Assembly: GCA_003254925.1 (NCBI GenBank) | Contig: QANZ01000202.1 | Span: 71,191 to 135,190 of the forward strand | Source of the DNA: Chamaecrista fasciculata | Taxonomy: Eukaryota; Streptophyta; Magnoliopsida; Fabales; Fabaceae | Direction of reading: 5' to 3' | Length of the DNA: 64,000 nt | Part shown: positions 1-12,812 of the stretch, piece after piece | Numbering within the stretch: the stretch's first letter is position 1 | Layout of the letters: every line of letters starts with the position of its first letter | Program-made: the position numbers and the translations under genes | The notes under the pieces: generated by a model | Told to the model about the DNA's origin: nothing | Database searches by the model: none | Seen by the model: the letters and a program-made list of their open reading frames with translations, nothing else

Positions 1-195
1 TTTTTTTTTTTTAAGTTGAAAAGGTGAAAGTGTGAAAACCGTCCGGTTTTTTGAAACCCCTGCCGGTTCGCCGGTTTGCCGGTTCCTCCGGTTCTTCCTG
101 TCAGGCGGTTCAAACTAGCAACCGGACCGCGGACATGGCCGGTTCCCGGTTAAACCGGTTCAACCGGCCGGTCCGGTTTTTAAAACATTGGTTCA
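1..195. repeat. CCGGTT-rich dispersed repeat, cut by window edge
   Basis: The first 195 bases are packed with CCGGTT and AACCGG words and end in 'tttttaaaacattggttc'. The reverse complement of that terminal motif, 'gaaccatggttttaaaaa', opens a similar CCGG-containing block at 2821 in an NRPB1 intron, so the two look like copies of one dispersed element in opposite orientation. The left end is outside the window and the superfamily cannot be named. No gene is seen between here and the NRPB1 promoter; 196-560 is plain AT-rich DNA. Confidence 0.45.
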
Positions 196-570
196 TCCAA
201 TTTTAAGATGAGATTGAGATTCTAAGGCTCCCAAACAGGCCCTTAGGCAAGTTGGCCCGAACTATTAAACACCGCTAGATGATGATTTATTAGACTGAGA
301 GACTTAAAATCTAACATGCTTGTTCACTCCACCCAAGGACTAAATGGACTAGACTTAATTAATTACACAAAAGACCCAAAGATTTCGAATTGATCCTAAT
401 TTTTTTATTTGTTTCATATTAGTAAAAAATCTAAGCATAATGTATTAAATAAGAAAGAGGCAATAATAACTAACATAAGGAAGATGGATGGAATTTTCAT
501 TTTTATTACTGGTGGAGTGCGCAAACGGCGGATAATAGCCTCAATATGATAAGCTGCGCCGCCTTCCGTC

Positions 571-578
571 TATAAATA
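571..578 (+). promoter_or_regulatory. Putative TATA box of NRPB1
   Basis: 'tataaata' lies about 270 bases upstream of the NRPB1 start codon, at a reasonable place for a leader beginning near 600. The leader from about 600 to 847 is purine-rich. No transcript evidence is available. Confidence 0.45.
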
Positions 579-847
579 AGACCTTAGGGTCTCATTTCTC
601 GAGTTTCATTTGCGAGGAGGGTTTCCTCAGAGGGAAGGTTTCCTGCAGCCGATCTCCCTCGAAGTAGCTCTAGACTGAGAAAGTGAACCAAAGCCCCCAA
701 ATTTGGGGAAGAAAAATACGACAACGACAAGTAATCGAAAAACCCAAGAACAAAAGAGACGGAGATTCAAAGTTTTCGAACTTAATTTCAAGATTTCTTT
801 CACTCCCAAACCCTAGACCTTAGATTTCCTTCTGAATCAACACCGCC

Positions 848-3800
848 ATGGATATGCGGTTTCCTTTCTCTCCGGCGGAGGTCGCCAAAGTCCGCCTGGT
901 TCAGTTCGGGATACTCAGCCCTGACGAAATTGTAATTCTCGCGATTATTTCTACTTCTTTCAGTTTGTTTTGCAGCTGGGAAAAATGGGAATCGGAATGT
1001 TTCACTTGGAAAATCAGATATTTTGGTTGATCTGTGTACTTGTGAATGTAGTGTAGTTGATGAACTTACTGTTGCTTGGATTGGTTTGCAGAGACAAATG
1101 TCTGTGGTGCAGATTGAACATGGTGAGACAACAGAGAGGGGTAAGCCGAAGATTGGAGGATTGAGCGATCCCCGGCTCGGGACAATTGATAGGAAGATGA
1201 AGTGTGAAACTTGTACAGCCAACATGGCCGAGTGTCCCGGCCACTTTGGTCACCTGGAGCTTGCGAAGCCCATGTTTCATATTGGGTTCATAAAGACAGT
1301 GCTTACTATTATGCGCTGTGTTTGCTTTAACTGCTCTAAGATTCTAGCTGACGAGGTACTTTAATTTGGATTGGATTTGAATTCCATTTGACCGTAACTC
1401 TCAATAAGAACACGATTGGTTACTGAGCGCTGTGTTAGTGTATTGCACTTTTGTGTGAATGGACATAAATGAATTTGTTTCCATGTTTGCAAGTTCTCAA
1501 TAGTATGTATCAGGTGAATTGTTATTTTTTATGCATGAAGCTTGCAGACAACCAAACACTTCATCTTCAATTGAGGTTTTAGCTTCTGCTCTCCAGTTCA
1601 TGAATGTTTTTGTAAAAACTAAATACACATACATGCACTCAATTGAAACCACCCTCTTATTTATTTTCCTCTTGTTTGATCGTTGTAGTTTAAGCTCTTA
1701 TCTTCTTGGTTTGTAAATTCTAAACTAGTTTTATTTTTAACAGTAGAGCTGTTTGTTACTTTCTCTTGCAGGACTTTGTTACCTTTGATGTGACAGGCTT
1801 TTGTTTTATGATTTCTTATCTAATCATCTTTATTTTAAGAGCAGAAAGCTGTTAATGTGTTATAATTTATTTATTTACTTTTGATTGCCAATTTATAGGA
1901 AGAGCACAAGTTTAAGCAGGCTTTGAGGATTAGGAATCCCAAAAACAGGCTAAAAAAGATTTTAGATTCCTGCAAAAACAAAACCAAATGTGAAGGTGGC
2001 GACGATATTGATGTCCGTTCTGAAGACCTAGAAAAACCAGTTAAAAAGAGTCGTGGTGGCTGTGGTGCCCAGCAACCAAAGCTCACTATTGAGGGCATGA
2101 AAATGATTGCAGAGTACAAAGCTCAAAGGAAGAAAAGTGATGACCAGGAACAGCTTCCTGAACCTGTGGAAAGGAAACAGACTCTTACTGCAGAAAGGGT
2201 AGTGATCTGAATGTATACGGACACTTATATATATATATATGTTTTCACAGAACTTGTGTTAATGATGTATCGTTGAATCTGTTGAAGGTTCTTAGTGTTT
2301 TGAAAAGGATAAGTGATGAGGACTGCCAATTGTTGGGTTTGGATCCCAAGTATGCTCGTCCTGACTGGATGATTTTACAAGTTCTTCCCATTCCTCCACC
2401 ACCTGTGAGGCCATCTGTAATGATGGACACATCCTCTAGGAGTGAGGCAAGTATTTCTTATGCTAAATTATGTATTCTCAGTTCTTACTAGTTTGGTTTC
2501 TTTTGCTACTGCCTACTGATCATAGATAGTTTCCGGCAAATTGTTATCCTGTTGTAAAATGCCAGTAATGACAACTCTTCTGTCATTTGTAGGATGATTT
2601 AACTCATCAACTAGCAATGATAATCAGACACAATGAGAATCTGAAGAGACAGGAGAGAAATGGATCTCCTGCACACATTATTTCTGAGTTTGCTCAGTTG
2701 CTACAGTTTCACATTGCTACTTATTTTGATAACGAGTTACCTGGGCTGCCTAGGGTAAGATTTTTTATACACGAGCATTTATTACTGAATAGTGGTATAT
2801 AATTATATATCTAACTAGTTGAACCATGGTTTTAAAAAAATGGACCGGATTGGCTGGTTCAATTTGTTGTACCGGGAACTGGTATCTAGTCTGGTCTGGT
2901 GGAACCAGAGAATCGCTCAACAACTGGTAGAATAGGTCAGAACTTGGTAAAATGGTGTGAACTGGGGTTGAGAATTGACTGGTTTTATTCCCAGCTAGTT
3001 GATATACTAGAGACTGGACTGTTACGAGAGTAGAAAAAGAAATACCCAGAGAAGAAGAAACAGTCAGATATGGGGCAAGGAGAAAAAGATAAAATGGAGA
3101 AATTATGAGAAAAAGAACATTTACATCGAGAAAGGAAACCATTTGACTTTGCCTAAGTAATTCAATGCCTGCTTCTTCTGAAGACGAAAATGTTGAAATT
3201 CAGAGAGTGAGAGAGGATGCAGTGTTTTGTAGTGGATTGAGAGTGAAATTGTCATGTAACTCCGCCTCAGCAATTCGAATTGGGTTGGCATCCAATGCCA
3301 ATTATAAATAATAATAAATGTTGATAGAGACTTAGAAAAAAAAATTTCAATTTAAAATTTGACACTAAAAGAAAAACAAGGCGTGGGAGACAAATAAAAC
3401 TTGTGTGAAGTTTAATATGATTTTAGTTATCTCTATCAAATTTTTGTAAGTAAATCAAATAATTTAAGATGGGAATAATTTAATGTAGGAAACTTAGTTG
3501 TGCTTAATTAAAGAGAAGTAGAACCTTTAGTAATTAACAATGATTGTCTATATGAAAGGCGTTTTAACACTTTCAATAATGCATGGTGATTATTTTCCTA
3601 ACCCGACTTTCTATTTCCTATTTTTTCTTAAATAGGCTACACAAAGATCAGGGAGGCCCATTAAATCCATATGTAGCAGGCTCAAGGCAAAGGAAGGCCG
3701 GATTAGAGGTAACTTGATGGGGAAAAGAGTTGATTTTTCAGCACGAACAGTAATCACACCAGACCCAACAATCAATATTGATCAGTTGGGAGTACCGTGG

Positions 3801-6800
3801 AGTATTGCATTGAATCTTACATACCCTGAGACAGTGACTCCTTATAACATTGAAAGGTTAAGCTTCTTTTGTGCTTTTTGTTGCCTTTTACTGGTGTGTT
3901 TGTATTTTTAATCATTCTTAACTAAATTTATTTGAAACTAAAAAAAACAAATCAGGTTGAAGGAGCTTGTTGAATATGGACCTCATCCTCCACCTGGAAA
4001 AACTGGTGCCAAGTACATCATTCGAGATGATGGGCAAAGGCTAGATCTCAGATATTTAAAGAAAAGTAGTGATCACCATTTGGAGCTTGGATACAAGGCA
4101 TTGTGTTTAAACCATGACTAGTTTATGTGTTAAGTTTTGCTCTCACTGTTTTCTTACAACTTTTAATGACTTTGTTTTAGGTGGAACGTCATTTAAATGA
4201 TGGAGACTTTGTTCTCTTCAACCGTCAGCCTAGTCTTCATAAAATGTCTATCATGGGGCACAGAATCAAAATTATGCCATATTCCACATTCCGGCTGAAC
4301 TTGTCTGTCACATCACCATATAATGCTGATTTTGACGGGGATGAAATGAATATGCACGTTCCTCAATCATTTGAAACAAGAGCAGAGGTTTTGGAGCTGA
4401 TGATGGTGCCTAAATGCATTGTGTCACCTCAATCTAATAGACCAGTGATGGGAATTGTTCAAGATACACTTTTGGGATGCCGAAAAATTACCAAGAGAGA
4501 TACCTTCATTACGAAGGTTTGATTCACTCAAGTCTTCTATACTGCAGTTTACTTTAGTCTTGTCTTTCTTGTATGATTCATTTACAAGTAAAGCTATCTT
4601 TTGCAGGATGTTTTTATGAATATATTGATGTGGTGGGAAGATTTTGATGGGAAAGTTCCAGCTCCTACAATATTGAAGCCAGAGCCATTATGGACTGGAA
4701 AGCAAGTTTTCAATCTCATCATACCGAAACCAATAAATCTCATTAGATATTCTAGTTGGCACCAAGAAGGTGAAACTGGATTTGTAACTCCTGGTGATAC
4801 TGTTGTCAGAATAGAAAAGGGGGAATTACTTACTGGAACTCTTTGTAAAAAGACTTTGGGAACATCTACGGGAAGTCTTGTACATGTCATATGGTATGTA
4901 ATTCCAGTACTTAATTATTATTCTAGCATTCGTGCATTAGTTAATTGCTGACATGCCTGTTTCGAATTTAGGGAGGAGGTTGGTCCGGATGCTGCTCGTA
5001 AATTCCTTGGTCACACACAGTGGCTTGTCAACTACTGGCTTTTGCAGAATGGTTTTACCATTGGAATTGGTGACACCATTGCTGATGCTGGAACTATGGA
5101 GACTATCAATCAGACCATTGCAAATGCCAAAGAGGAGGTGAAAAGACTTATCAGGGAAGCACAGGAAAAGAAGTTGGAGGCTGAGCCTGGACGAACAATG
5201 ATGGAGTCATTTGAAAATAGAGTGAACCAGGTGCTCAGATTAGATTGCTGTTCTGCAATGCCTCATTTATTCTGTTTACTTCTTCAGTTGATTTTAATGA
5301 ATGTTTTTTCATTGCATTCAGACATTGAACAAAGCTCGTGATGATGCTGGTAACAGTGCACAGAAAAGTTTATCTGAGAGCAATAATCTGAAAGCTATGG
5401 TTACAGCTGGTTCAAAAGGAAGTTTCATTAACATATCTCAGATGACTGCTTGTGTGGGCCAACAGAATGTCGAGGGTAAACGAATTCCGTATGGGTTCAT
5501 AGATCGAACGCTACCCCACTTTACTAAGGATGATTATGGACCTGAAAGTCGTGGCTTTGTGGAAAACTCATATCTTCGAGGATTAACTCCGCAGGAGTTC
5601 TTTTTCCATGCAATGGGTGGTAGGGAAGGTCTTATTGATACTGCTGTCAAGACATCTGAAACTGGGTACATCCAGAGGCGACTTGTTAAGGCTATGGAGG
5701 ATATCATGGTTAAATATGATGGGACAGTTAGGAACTCGTTGGGAGATGTTATTCAATTTCTGTACGGAGAAGATGGTATGGATGCTGTGTGGATAGAAAC
5801 GCAGAAGTTGGATTCCCTGAAAATGAAAAAGACTGAATTTGATAGGGTTTTTAGGTATGAACTTGATGATGCTAACTGGAAACCTAGTTACATGCTGGAA
5901 GAACCTGTAGAAGACTTAAAAACCATAAGAGAATTCCGCAATGTGTTTGAGGCTGAAGTTTCAAAACTTGAAGCTGATAGATTCCAACTAGCAACTGAGA
6001 TAGCAACTACTGGTGACAGTTCTTTGCCTCTTCCTGTTAATCTAAAGAGACTTATTTGGAATGCTCAGAAGACATTCAAGGTTGATTTCCGAAGGCCTTC
6101 TGATATGCATCCCATGGAAATTGTGGAAGCTATTGATAAGCTTCAGGAGAGGTTGAAGGTTGTCCCGGGTGAAGATCTTTTGAGTCAAGAAGCCCAGAAG
6201 AATGCAACCCTCCTGTTTGGTATTCTTCTTCGTAGCACTTTTGCTAGTAAAAGGGTCTTGGAGGAATACAGGCTTTCTCGAGAGGCATTTGAGTGGGTTG
6301 TGGGGGAAATTGAGTCACGATTCTTGCAGTCACTTGTAGCCCCTGGTGAAATGATTGGTTGTGTCGCAGCACAATCTATTGGTGAACCTGCTACTCAAAT
6401 GACTCTCAACACCTTCCACTATGCTGGTGTCAGTGCAAAGAACGTTACACTTGGTGTTCCTAGGTTAAGGGAAATCATTAATGTAGCAAAGAGAATCAAA
6501 ACACCTTCTCTCTCTGTCTACCTGAAGCCTGAGGTCAATAAGACTAAAGAGAGGGCAAAAAATGTGCAGTGTGCCCTGGAATATACTACTCTTAGGAGTG
6601 TTACCCAAGCTACAGAAGTGTGGTATGATCCAGATCCGATGAGCACAATAATTGAAGAGGATGTTGATTTTGTGAAGTCCTACTATGAAATGCCAGATGA
6701 GGAAGTTGCTCCTGAAAAAATATCACCTTGGTTACTTCGTATAGAATTAAATCGTGAAATGATGGTGGATAAGAAGTTGAGTATGGCTGACATTGCTGAA

Positions 6801-9169
6801 AAGATTAACCTCGAGTTTGATGATGATTTGACATGTATATTTAATGATGACAATGCTGAAAAACTTATACTTCGTATCCGTATTATGAATGATGAAGCTC
6901 CCAAGGGAGAAATTCAGGATGAATCTGCTGAAGATGATGTTTTCCTGAAGAAAATAGAGAGCAACATGCTGACAGAAATGGCCTTACGAGGCATCCCAGA
7001 CATTAACAAAGTTTTTATTAAAAATACTAAAATTCAGAAGTTTGATGACACTCTGGGTTTTAGGCCACATGATGAGTGGATGCTTGATACTGAAGGTGTC
7101 AACCTTTTAGCTGTAATGTGTCATGATGATGTTGATGCATCAAGGACCACAAGCAATCACTTGATTGAAGTGATCGAAGTTCTTGGTATTGAAGCAGTTC
7201 GTCGTGCTCTGCTGGATGAGTTACGTGTTGTTATATCTTTTGATGGCTCTTATGTCAACTACCGGCATCTGGCTATTCTTTGTGACACCATGACCTATCG
7301 AGGGCATTTAATGGCAATTACCCGTCATGGGATTAATCGAAATGACACTGGACCAATGATGAGATGCTCATTTGAAGAGACAGTGGACATTCTTCTTGAT
7401 GCTGCAGTATATGCTGAGTCTGATTACTTGAGGGGTGTCACTGAAAATATTATGTTAGGCCAGCTTGCCCCTATTGGAACTGGTGGCTGTGCACTGTATC
7501 TCAATGATGAGATGCTGAAGAATGCTATTGAGCTCCAGCTACCTAGTTACATGGATGGTCTAGATTTTGGTATGACACCTGCTCGGTCCCCAGTCTCAGG
7601 GACTCCTTATCACGAAGGCATGATGTCTCCAAGTTATTTGCTGAGCCCAAATCTCCGGCTGTCACCAACCAATGATGCACAATTTTCTCCCTATGTCGGT
7701 GGAATGGCATTCTCTCCAACTTCATCACCTGGTTACAGTCCATCATCACCAGGCTATAGTCCATCGTCGCCTGGGTACAGCCCCACCTCTCCTGGGTACA
7801 GCCCTACATCACCTGGGTACAGCCCCACATCACCTGGGTATAGCCCCACCTCCCCAACATACAGTCCTAGCTCTCCAGGGTATAGCCCGACAAGTCCTGC
7901 TTATTCACCTACGAGTCCATCTTATTCACCAACATCACCCAGTTATAGTCCCACGTCACCAAGTTACAGCCCCACTTCACCAAGTTACAGCCCCACCTCC
8001 CCAAGCTACAGCCCTACATCCCCTGCCTACAGCCCCACTTCCCCTGCCTACAGCCCCACATCCCCTGCTTATAGCCCAACTTCACCATCTTATAGCCCGA
8101 CTTCACCATCCTATAGCCCAACATCACCATCTTATAGCCCAACATCACCATCCTATAGCCCTACATCTCCTTCATATAGCCCCACATCACCTGCCTATAG
8201 CCCCACATCACCAGGCTACAGCCCCACGTCGCCTAGTTACAGTCCTACGTCACCTAGTTATAGCCCTACTTCCCCTAGCTACAATCCACAGTCAGCAAAG
8301 TACAGTCCATCTCTGGCTTACTCCCCCAGCAGTCCGAGGTTATCTCCATCAAGTCCATACAGTCCCACATCTCCAAATTACAGGTGTGTCATCGGTTGGA
8401 TTATTTTTTTTCAACTAACATTTCATATGAAATGTGTCAATATAGAACCTGTAGGGGAAAAGTTCTTTTCCCTTGATTTGATGTTGTTTAATAATATGAA
8501 TAGTTTGCTGACTCATTAGAGCATGTATTGGCTTCTCTCTGTGCTTGTGTGCTTTGCTTCTTAATTCTGTGCTTGTACTTCCCTCCAAGTATATGTCTAA
8601 TTATTATTATTATTTAATTTGCTCCAGCCCAACATCACCATCATATTCACCGACATCACCATCTTATTCTCCATCAAGCCCAACATACAGCCCCAGCAGG
8701 TAAGCAAAGTCCCTTTGTTATCTGTGCTGACAAAGCATTTTGCTTTTTATGCATGGTATTTTTTCTATTTATCTTGCTAAAGAGTGATTATCCATCTCCT
8801 CTAACCTTAAAAAAGGTGGTGCTATAGGCTCTTGAGTCTGTCATGAAAACCTCAGAGTTGACTAGTTCAAAATGTGGTCTCTGACTATGAATATTTTGTC
8901 TTATTTTAGCCCATATAATTCTGGTGTAAGCCCGGATTACAGCCCAAGTTCTCCACAATTCAGGTATGCTTGTTTGTATCTTGTTTTGCTACTACTGGTG
9001 TTTAGTGTATGGAACTATAGAGGCAGGCATGGTTTATTTTTGTTTGATTTTGTTTATACTTTGCAGTCCCAGTACTGGTTACTCACCTAGTCAGCCTGGC
9101 TACTCGCCATCATCGACCAGCCAGTACACTCCTCAGACAAGTGACAAGGATGATCAGAGTACTCGCTGA
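848..9169 (+). CDS. NRPB1: DNA-directed RNA polymerase II largest subunit (RPB1)
   Basis: This is the catalytic largest subunit of nuclear RNA polymerase II. Fourteen exons join in frame: 848-931, 1092-1355, 1899-2198, 2288-2446, 2593-2754, 3636-3856, 3956-4097, 4181-4516, 4607-4893, 4972-5230, 5322-8383, 8628-8699, 8910-8963, 9067-9169. They give 1834 codons, against about 1840 in Arabidopsis. Seen along the protein: clamp zinc cysteines (CETC, near residue 66; CVCFNC, near 104); the metal-binding NADFDGD loop (near 492) that holds the active-site magnesium; the bridge helix ([14 protein letters not shown], near 838); the trigger loop (LNTFHYAGV, near 1099); and a C-terminal domain of YSPTSPS-type heptads from about 1535. 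The start ATG fits the family N-terminus ([12 protein letters not shown]). Introns 4 and 7 need GC rather than GT donors (2447, 4098). Intron 5 carries a dispersed repeat. A further intron in the 3' UTR is possible (donor 9171, acceptor near 9933). Confidence 0.97.
2821..3000. repeat. CCGG-containing dispersed repeat in NRPB1 intron 5
   Basis: The block starts 'gaaccatggttttaaaaa' followed by words such as ggaccgg, accggga and ctggtctggt. It is the inverted relative of the repeat at the left edge of the window. Its right boundary is unclear; I mark only the recognisable part. It helps explain why intron 5 (2755-3635) is the longest intron before the large exon. Confidence 0.4.
7711..8383 (+). 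repeat. Coding heptad repeats of the Pol II C-terminal domain
   Basis: A 21-base coding period specifies YSPTSPS-type heptads almost without interruption. Early copies favour Gly at position 7, middle copies Ser or Ala. The series then degenerates ([21 protein letters not shown]) and continues through three short exons (8628-8699, 8910-8963, 9067-9169) to a non-heptad tail ending in acidic and Ser/Thr residues. The heptads are the sites of Ser2/Ser5/Ser7 phosphorylation in the transcription cycle (family knowledge). Confidence 0.95.
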
Positions 9170-9293
9170 GGTATTTACATTATACTAATTGGAAATTGCT
9201 CTTGTGCTTTGCTGAAGTGAGGTTACGAATAGTGGCTTATAAGACTTTATTCATTTGATAGAAACATAATTGGCCATGAACTCTACAACTGAC

Positions 9294-9445
9294 AAGTGAA
9301 AAAAAAAACCTGGGGCGTGTTTGATTTTGTTTTTGGAAAACAATTTTTTATTTTAAAAAACAAAAATTACACCTTGTTTGTTGTTTTCAAAACCAAAAAA
9401 CTGTTTTGAAAAACAAAATCAAACAAGCCCCTGGTTTTTTCACTT
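9294..9445. mobile_element. Palindromic MITE in the NRPB1 3' region
   Basis: The left arm reads aagtga-A(n)-cctggggcgtgtttga and the right arm is its near-perfect reverse complement, ending 'tcaaacaagcccctgg' and then ttttttcactt. The roughly 150-base unit is one hairpin with an AT-rich centre, which is the shape of a MITE. It starts about 125 bases after the NRPB1 stop codon and probably lies in the 3' UTR or its intron. I could not define a target duplication. Confidence 0.65.
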
Positions 9446-12001
9446 TTCTATTTTCTGAATTATGATGAGGATCTATTTGCTAATATGAAGTGACCTTGAG
9501 TTGTGACTTCTAAGCCTTTGTGTTATTGGACGGATACCCGATGATTTTATTTGGTCGGAACCAAAAGCAACTACTATCATGACTAGCTCTTCAACATTTA
9601 GTTAGACTGAAATGAAACACTTGAGATTCTTGTTCTCATCTATTGTTCTGAATTGCATCAAGGGTCTACTGGGGTCAGAAAGTAGTCAATAATATTCTTT
9701 TTACTAGGCAGCTATCATATGTCTGTCAAACAATTGGCTTAGAATTCTGTCAATTGGAAAGATGATTCTAATCTAAAACATGTGTTTAATTTCAAAACAG
9801 TGAATATCATATCTGGATAAGAAATTAGTCAAGATAACTTAAAAGTGATTTTTTGCCCCTACTCGGCCTTGGTTTATTATATGGTGCTTTTGCAACCCCA
9901 AACTTTATTAATTTATTAGTGGTTAATTTGCAGCAAAAATGTGGATATCAAGACTAGTTGTCAGCGTTCAGAAGCAACTTGAGAGTCAACTTGGATTGGA
10001 TTAAGCTACGCTGAATGAGGATTAAGAGATGTCTAATTAAAGTCCATTATCTTTCGGCCGAAAAAATGTCTACTGTCTCGCTTTCCATACTGAGATGAAT
10101 ATGACAATATTACTTCAGCACCTGATGATTATAGACCTCAAGTTCATCGGTTTAAAATGTGTGTAAATCAGTGCTTTTTTTTTACCGATTGGACGATCAA
10201 TACTTGCCTGTTTGATGGATCTTATAATATTGCACACTGACTGAATTGTCAATCACTGCTTGTTCAATAAATGAAATATTGTTACTTGTTGTATTTGAGT
10301 AAATTATATATTTTTATGGGATATATGAAAGAGTAAATTTGAGTTTTTTTTCCTTGGTAAAAAAAGTAATTATAATCATTTTTAAAAGATAAAATTATAA
10401 CATTATTTTTTTAAAAAAAAATTGTAATTATATTATCACTTTGATCTTAGTTAAGAAGAATAATAATAACTATGATTAATTTGATGACTACTAAAGGCAA
10501 CTTTTGATGAAACTGTAACTATTGGATTTGGAAGTGTAATTATAATCATTTTGATGTTGATTTCTTTTTATTTTGCAAGACATTTTTTTTAAAAAGCATC
10601 ATGCCAAATTAAATTAAAAAAATAGACAACACGAATTTCAATCTAATAATAGAGAAGAAGAAACAAAATAAACAAATTAGAGTAAAAATGATTATAATCA
10701 AGGTTTTTAAGATTGAGATCTTATTTAAAATTGAAAGAGAGATAAAATATATCGAATTGTAAAATTGGATCGTAGATCGTAAGATTCTACAAACTTTAAA
10801 AAACTATAGATATTTATATTTATTATGGGCTTTCCATGTCTTAACGGTACGAAAATATGTATATAACATTTAATTTGACATTTGTAATTATTTAGTGACT
10901 AAATAATATTTCTATTATTCAATGATTAAATAGTTAGAAGTGTGAAAATTAAAAGACCAAATAATAAGTTTTCACTTTCTTAAATCTCATTTACTGCTTT
11001 CTCTCTCATTATCTATACAGTTAGCTAATTATCAAGTTTCACATGCTTATTTCTTATTTTTTTAATTTTTAATTTAATTAATTTTGACCAAACAAAGGAT
11101 CCTCACATATAATATAGTATATATATATATATATAATGTAACATAATATATTTTCAATATTTACCCAGTTTATTCATAAAAATAAATAATTAATATCCAT
11201 ACATAATATAATATGTTTATCACTTAATTAATTTGAATGTATTAAAACATATTCATGATATTTTTCTATTTTTATTATATATACAAATAAGTAATGTAAT
11301 TAATAGCATAAAAATTATTTATAAATATAAAATTATCTAAGTGTTGGCATATTTCGATAAAATTGTATGATCAAAATAGGATTATAAGATCGGTAAATAA
11401 GATTGTAGGGTCAATGAGATTTTAATAAATTTAGATATNAACTTTTAAGATTCTTATTGGATATGAGTATTTAGATCATCCCTGAGATTCCCTCCTATAA
11501 AAAGGTTTCATTCCTTAAAATTTGGATAGTAATATTTCTTTAAACAAAAAAGTTATAATTTAACTTTTCTTAATTAGAATATTCTTTATTTATATAAATA
11601 TAATAAGTCTTGATTATTGAAAAATAGTTACTTCCTAAAAATTTAAAACGATTTTTGGAAAAACTATTTTCAATAGAAAATAAATAATTTAAAAAAGCTA
11701 TAATATGTATAATTTTTAGTAAATTAAATTTTTAATAAAAGAAATCAGATTTTGTGTTAAATTGCAGAAGATCATGTATAATTAAGTAAATTATATTTTT
11801 GTTTAAAAAAAAAGTAAATTATATTAATAAAAATTTTCTCATATGATATAATAATCACTGCACTGTTTAAAATAATTTACATTTACATAAATTTATATAA
11901 AATCAGGTACATTTAATTTCAGTCTAATATAAGATGCCAAACCCACAATAAGGGTCAGGCAAAGAAAAAAAACCCACAATAAGGGCAGCTTTTATTAAAA
12001 T
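9446..12001. other. NRPB1 3' flank and AT-rich intergenic DNA
   Basis: The part up to about 10275 is probably NRPB1 3' UTR plus a possible UTR intron (acceptor near 9933). The rest is AT-rich spacer with no coding signal, a (TA)n run near 11118-11135 and a single N at 11439. A short motif at 10827-10860 (gggctttccatgtcttaacgg) resembles one at 20386-20405. Confidence 0.5.
10267..10272 (+). terminator. Possible poly(A) signal of NRPB1
   Basis: AATAAA sits in a T-rich context about 1.1 kb past the stop codon. It is the clearest canonical hexamer downstream, but plant signals are loose and an intron in the UTR is likely, so this is tentative. Confidence 0.3.
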
Positions 12002-12353
12002 GGCAAAAGTATCTTTTTGGTCCCTAAACTTTACGTTAATTGTCAATTTCATTCCTATTGTTTTAGATTTTGATCAGTTTTATCCTTTGCTCTTATTTTA
12101 GCCAAATATCAACAATAAATTTTACGTAGTTGATGACATATAATGTAAAATTGATAGTAAAAAGAACTCAAATCCTAACTCGATCATATTTAAAAGTAAG
12201 ATGAAGTCTGCCGTTAATTTATCGAAAGAAGTCGGTTTAAGGATAAAATTGACCAAAATGTGAAACATTGAATACGAAATTGACTGCAAAAAAAAATATG
12301 GATGAAATTGACGGTTGTTGTTAAGTTTGGGGACCAAAATGATATTTTTTTCC
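12002..12353. mobile_element. MULE-type TIR element, family A, copy 1
   Basis: The left end reads ggcaaaagtatctttttgg followed by tccctaaactt. The right end is its inverse (ggggaccaaaatgatattttttt-cc). The 9-bp direct repeat 'tattaaaat' flanks it exactly at 11993-12001 and 12354-12362, the target-duplication size of Mutator-like elements. There is no coding capacity. Inside is a second inverted pair (aattgtcaatttcat / gatgaaattgac). Related copies are at 29743-30040 and 62762-63112. Confidence 0.75.
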
Positions 12354-12812
12354 TATTAAAATAAAAACACCAACATTAACATATGTAAGAAAATATTTTC
12401 GAAAATAGTAATTATTATAAGATTTTCGGAAAATAATACTAAAATGTAATGTAATGAAAATATTTTCTCAAAAATGCAAAAAAGCAAAAATCAAAACGAG
12501 GGATGGCGCCATCCATAAAGGTAATAAACAGTACCACGCAAGTAACGCAACGCACTGACACACACAACATTACATTACACAGTGTCACAGTGCAAGCAAA
12601 GCAAAGAGCCAAAGAAGAAAGAAAGCCAAAACCAGAAACCGCCACAATAGTTTCGTCAGTATTAAATAAAATCCACGGGATTTCGGTTCAAATTTCGAAG
12701 CTCAAAAAATAGAAGAAAAAAGCCTTCATACTTTTCAATTTTCATTTTCATTTTCATTTTCTTCTCCTCTCTACAGTTATCCAATTCATTCACAATCGGC
12801 ACATAGTTCATT

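Noticed and set aside
800-1225. A 141-codon open frame on the minus strand over NRPB1 exons 1-2
   Set aside because: It spans an intron and is antisense to highly conserved exons; it resembles no family.
7711-8383. Regularly spaced repeats that could look like a CRISPR array
   Set aside because: The repeats are contiguous coding heptads with no spacers, in a plant nuclear gene.
7672-8418. A 248-codon open frame rich in His, Pro and Ala overlapping the CTD exon
   Set aside because: It is the out-of-frame reading of the 21-base CTD repeat; the true frame encodes the heptads and continues the polymerase.
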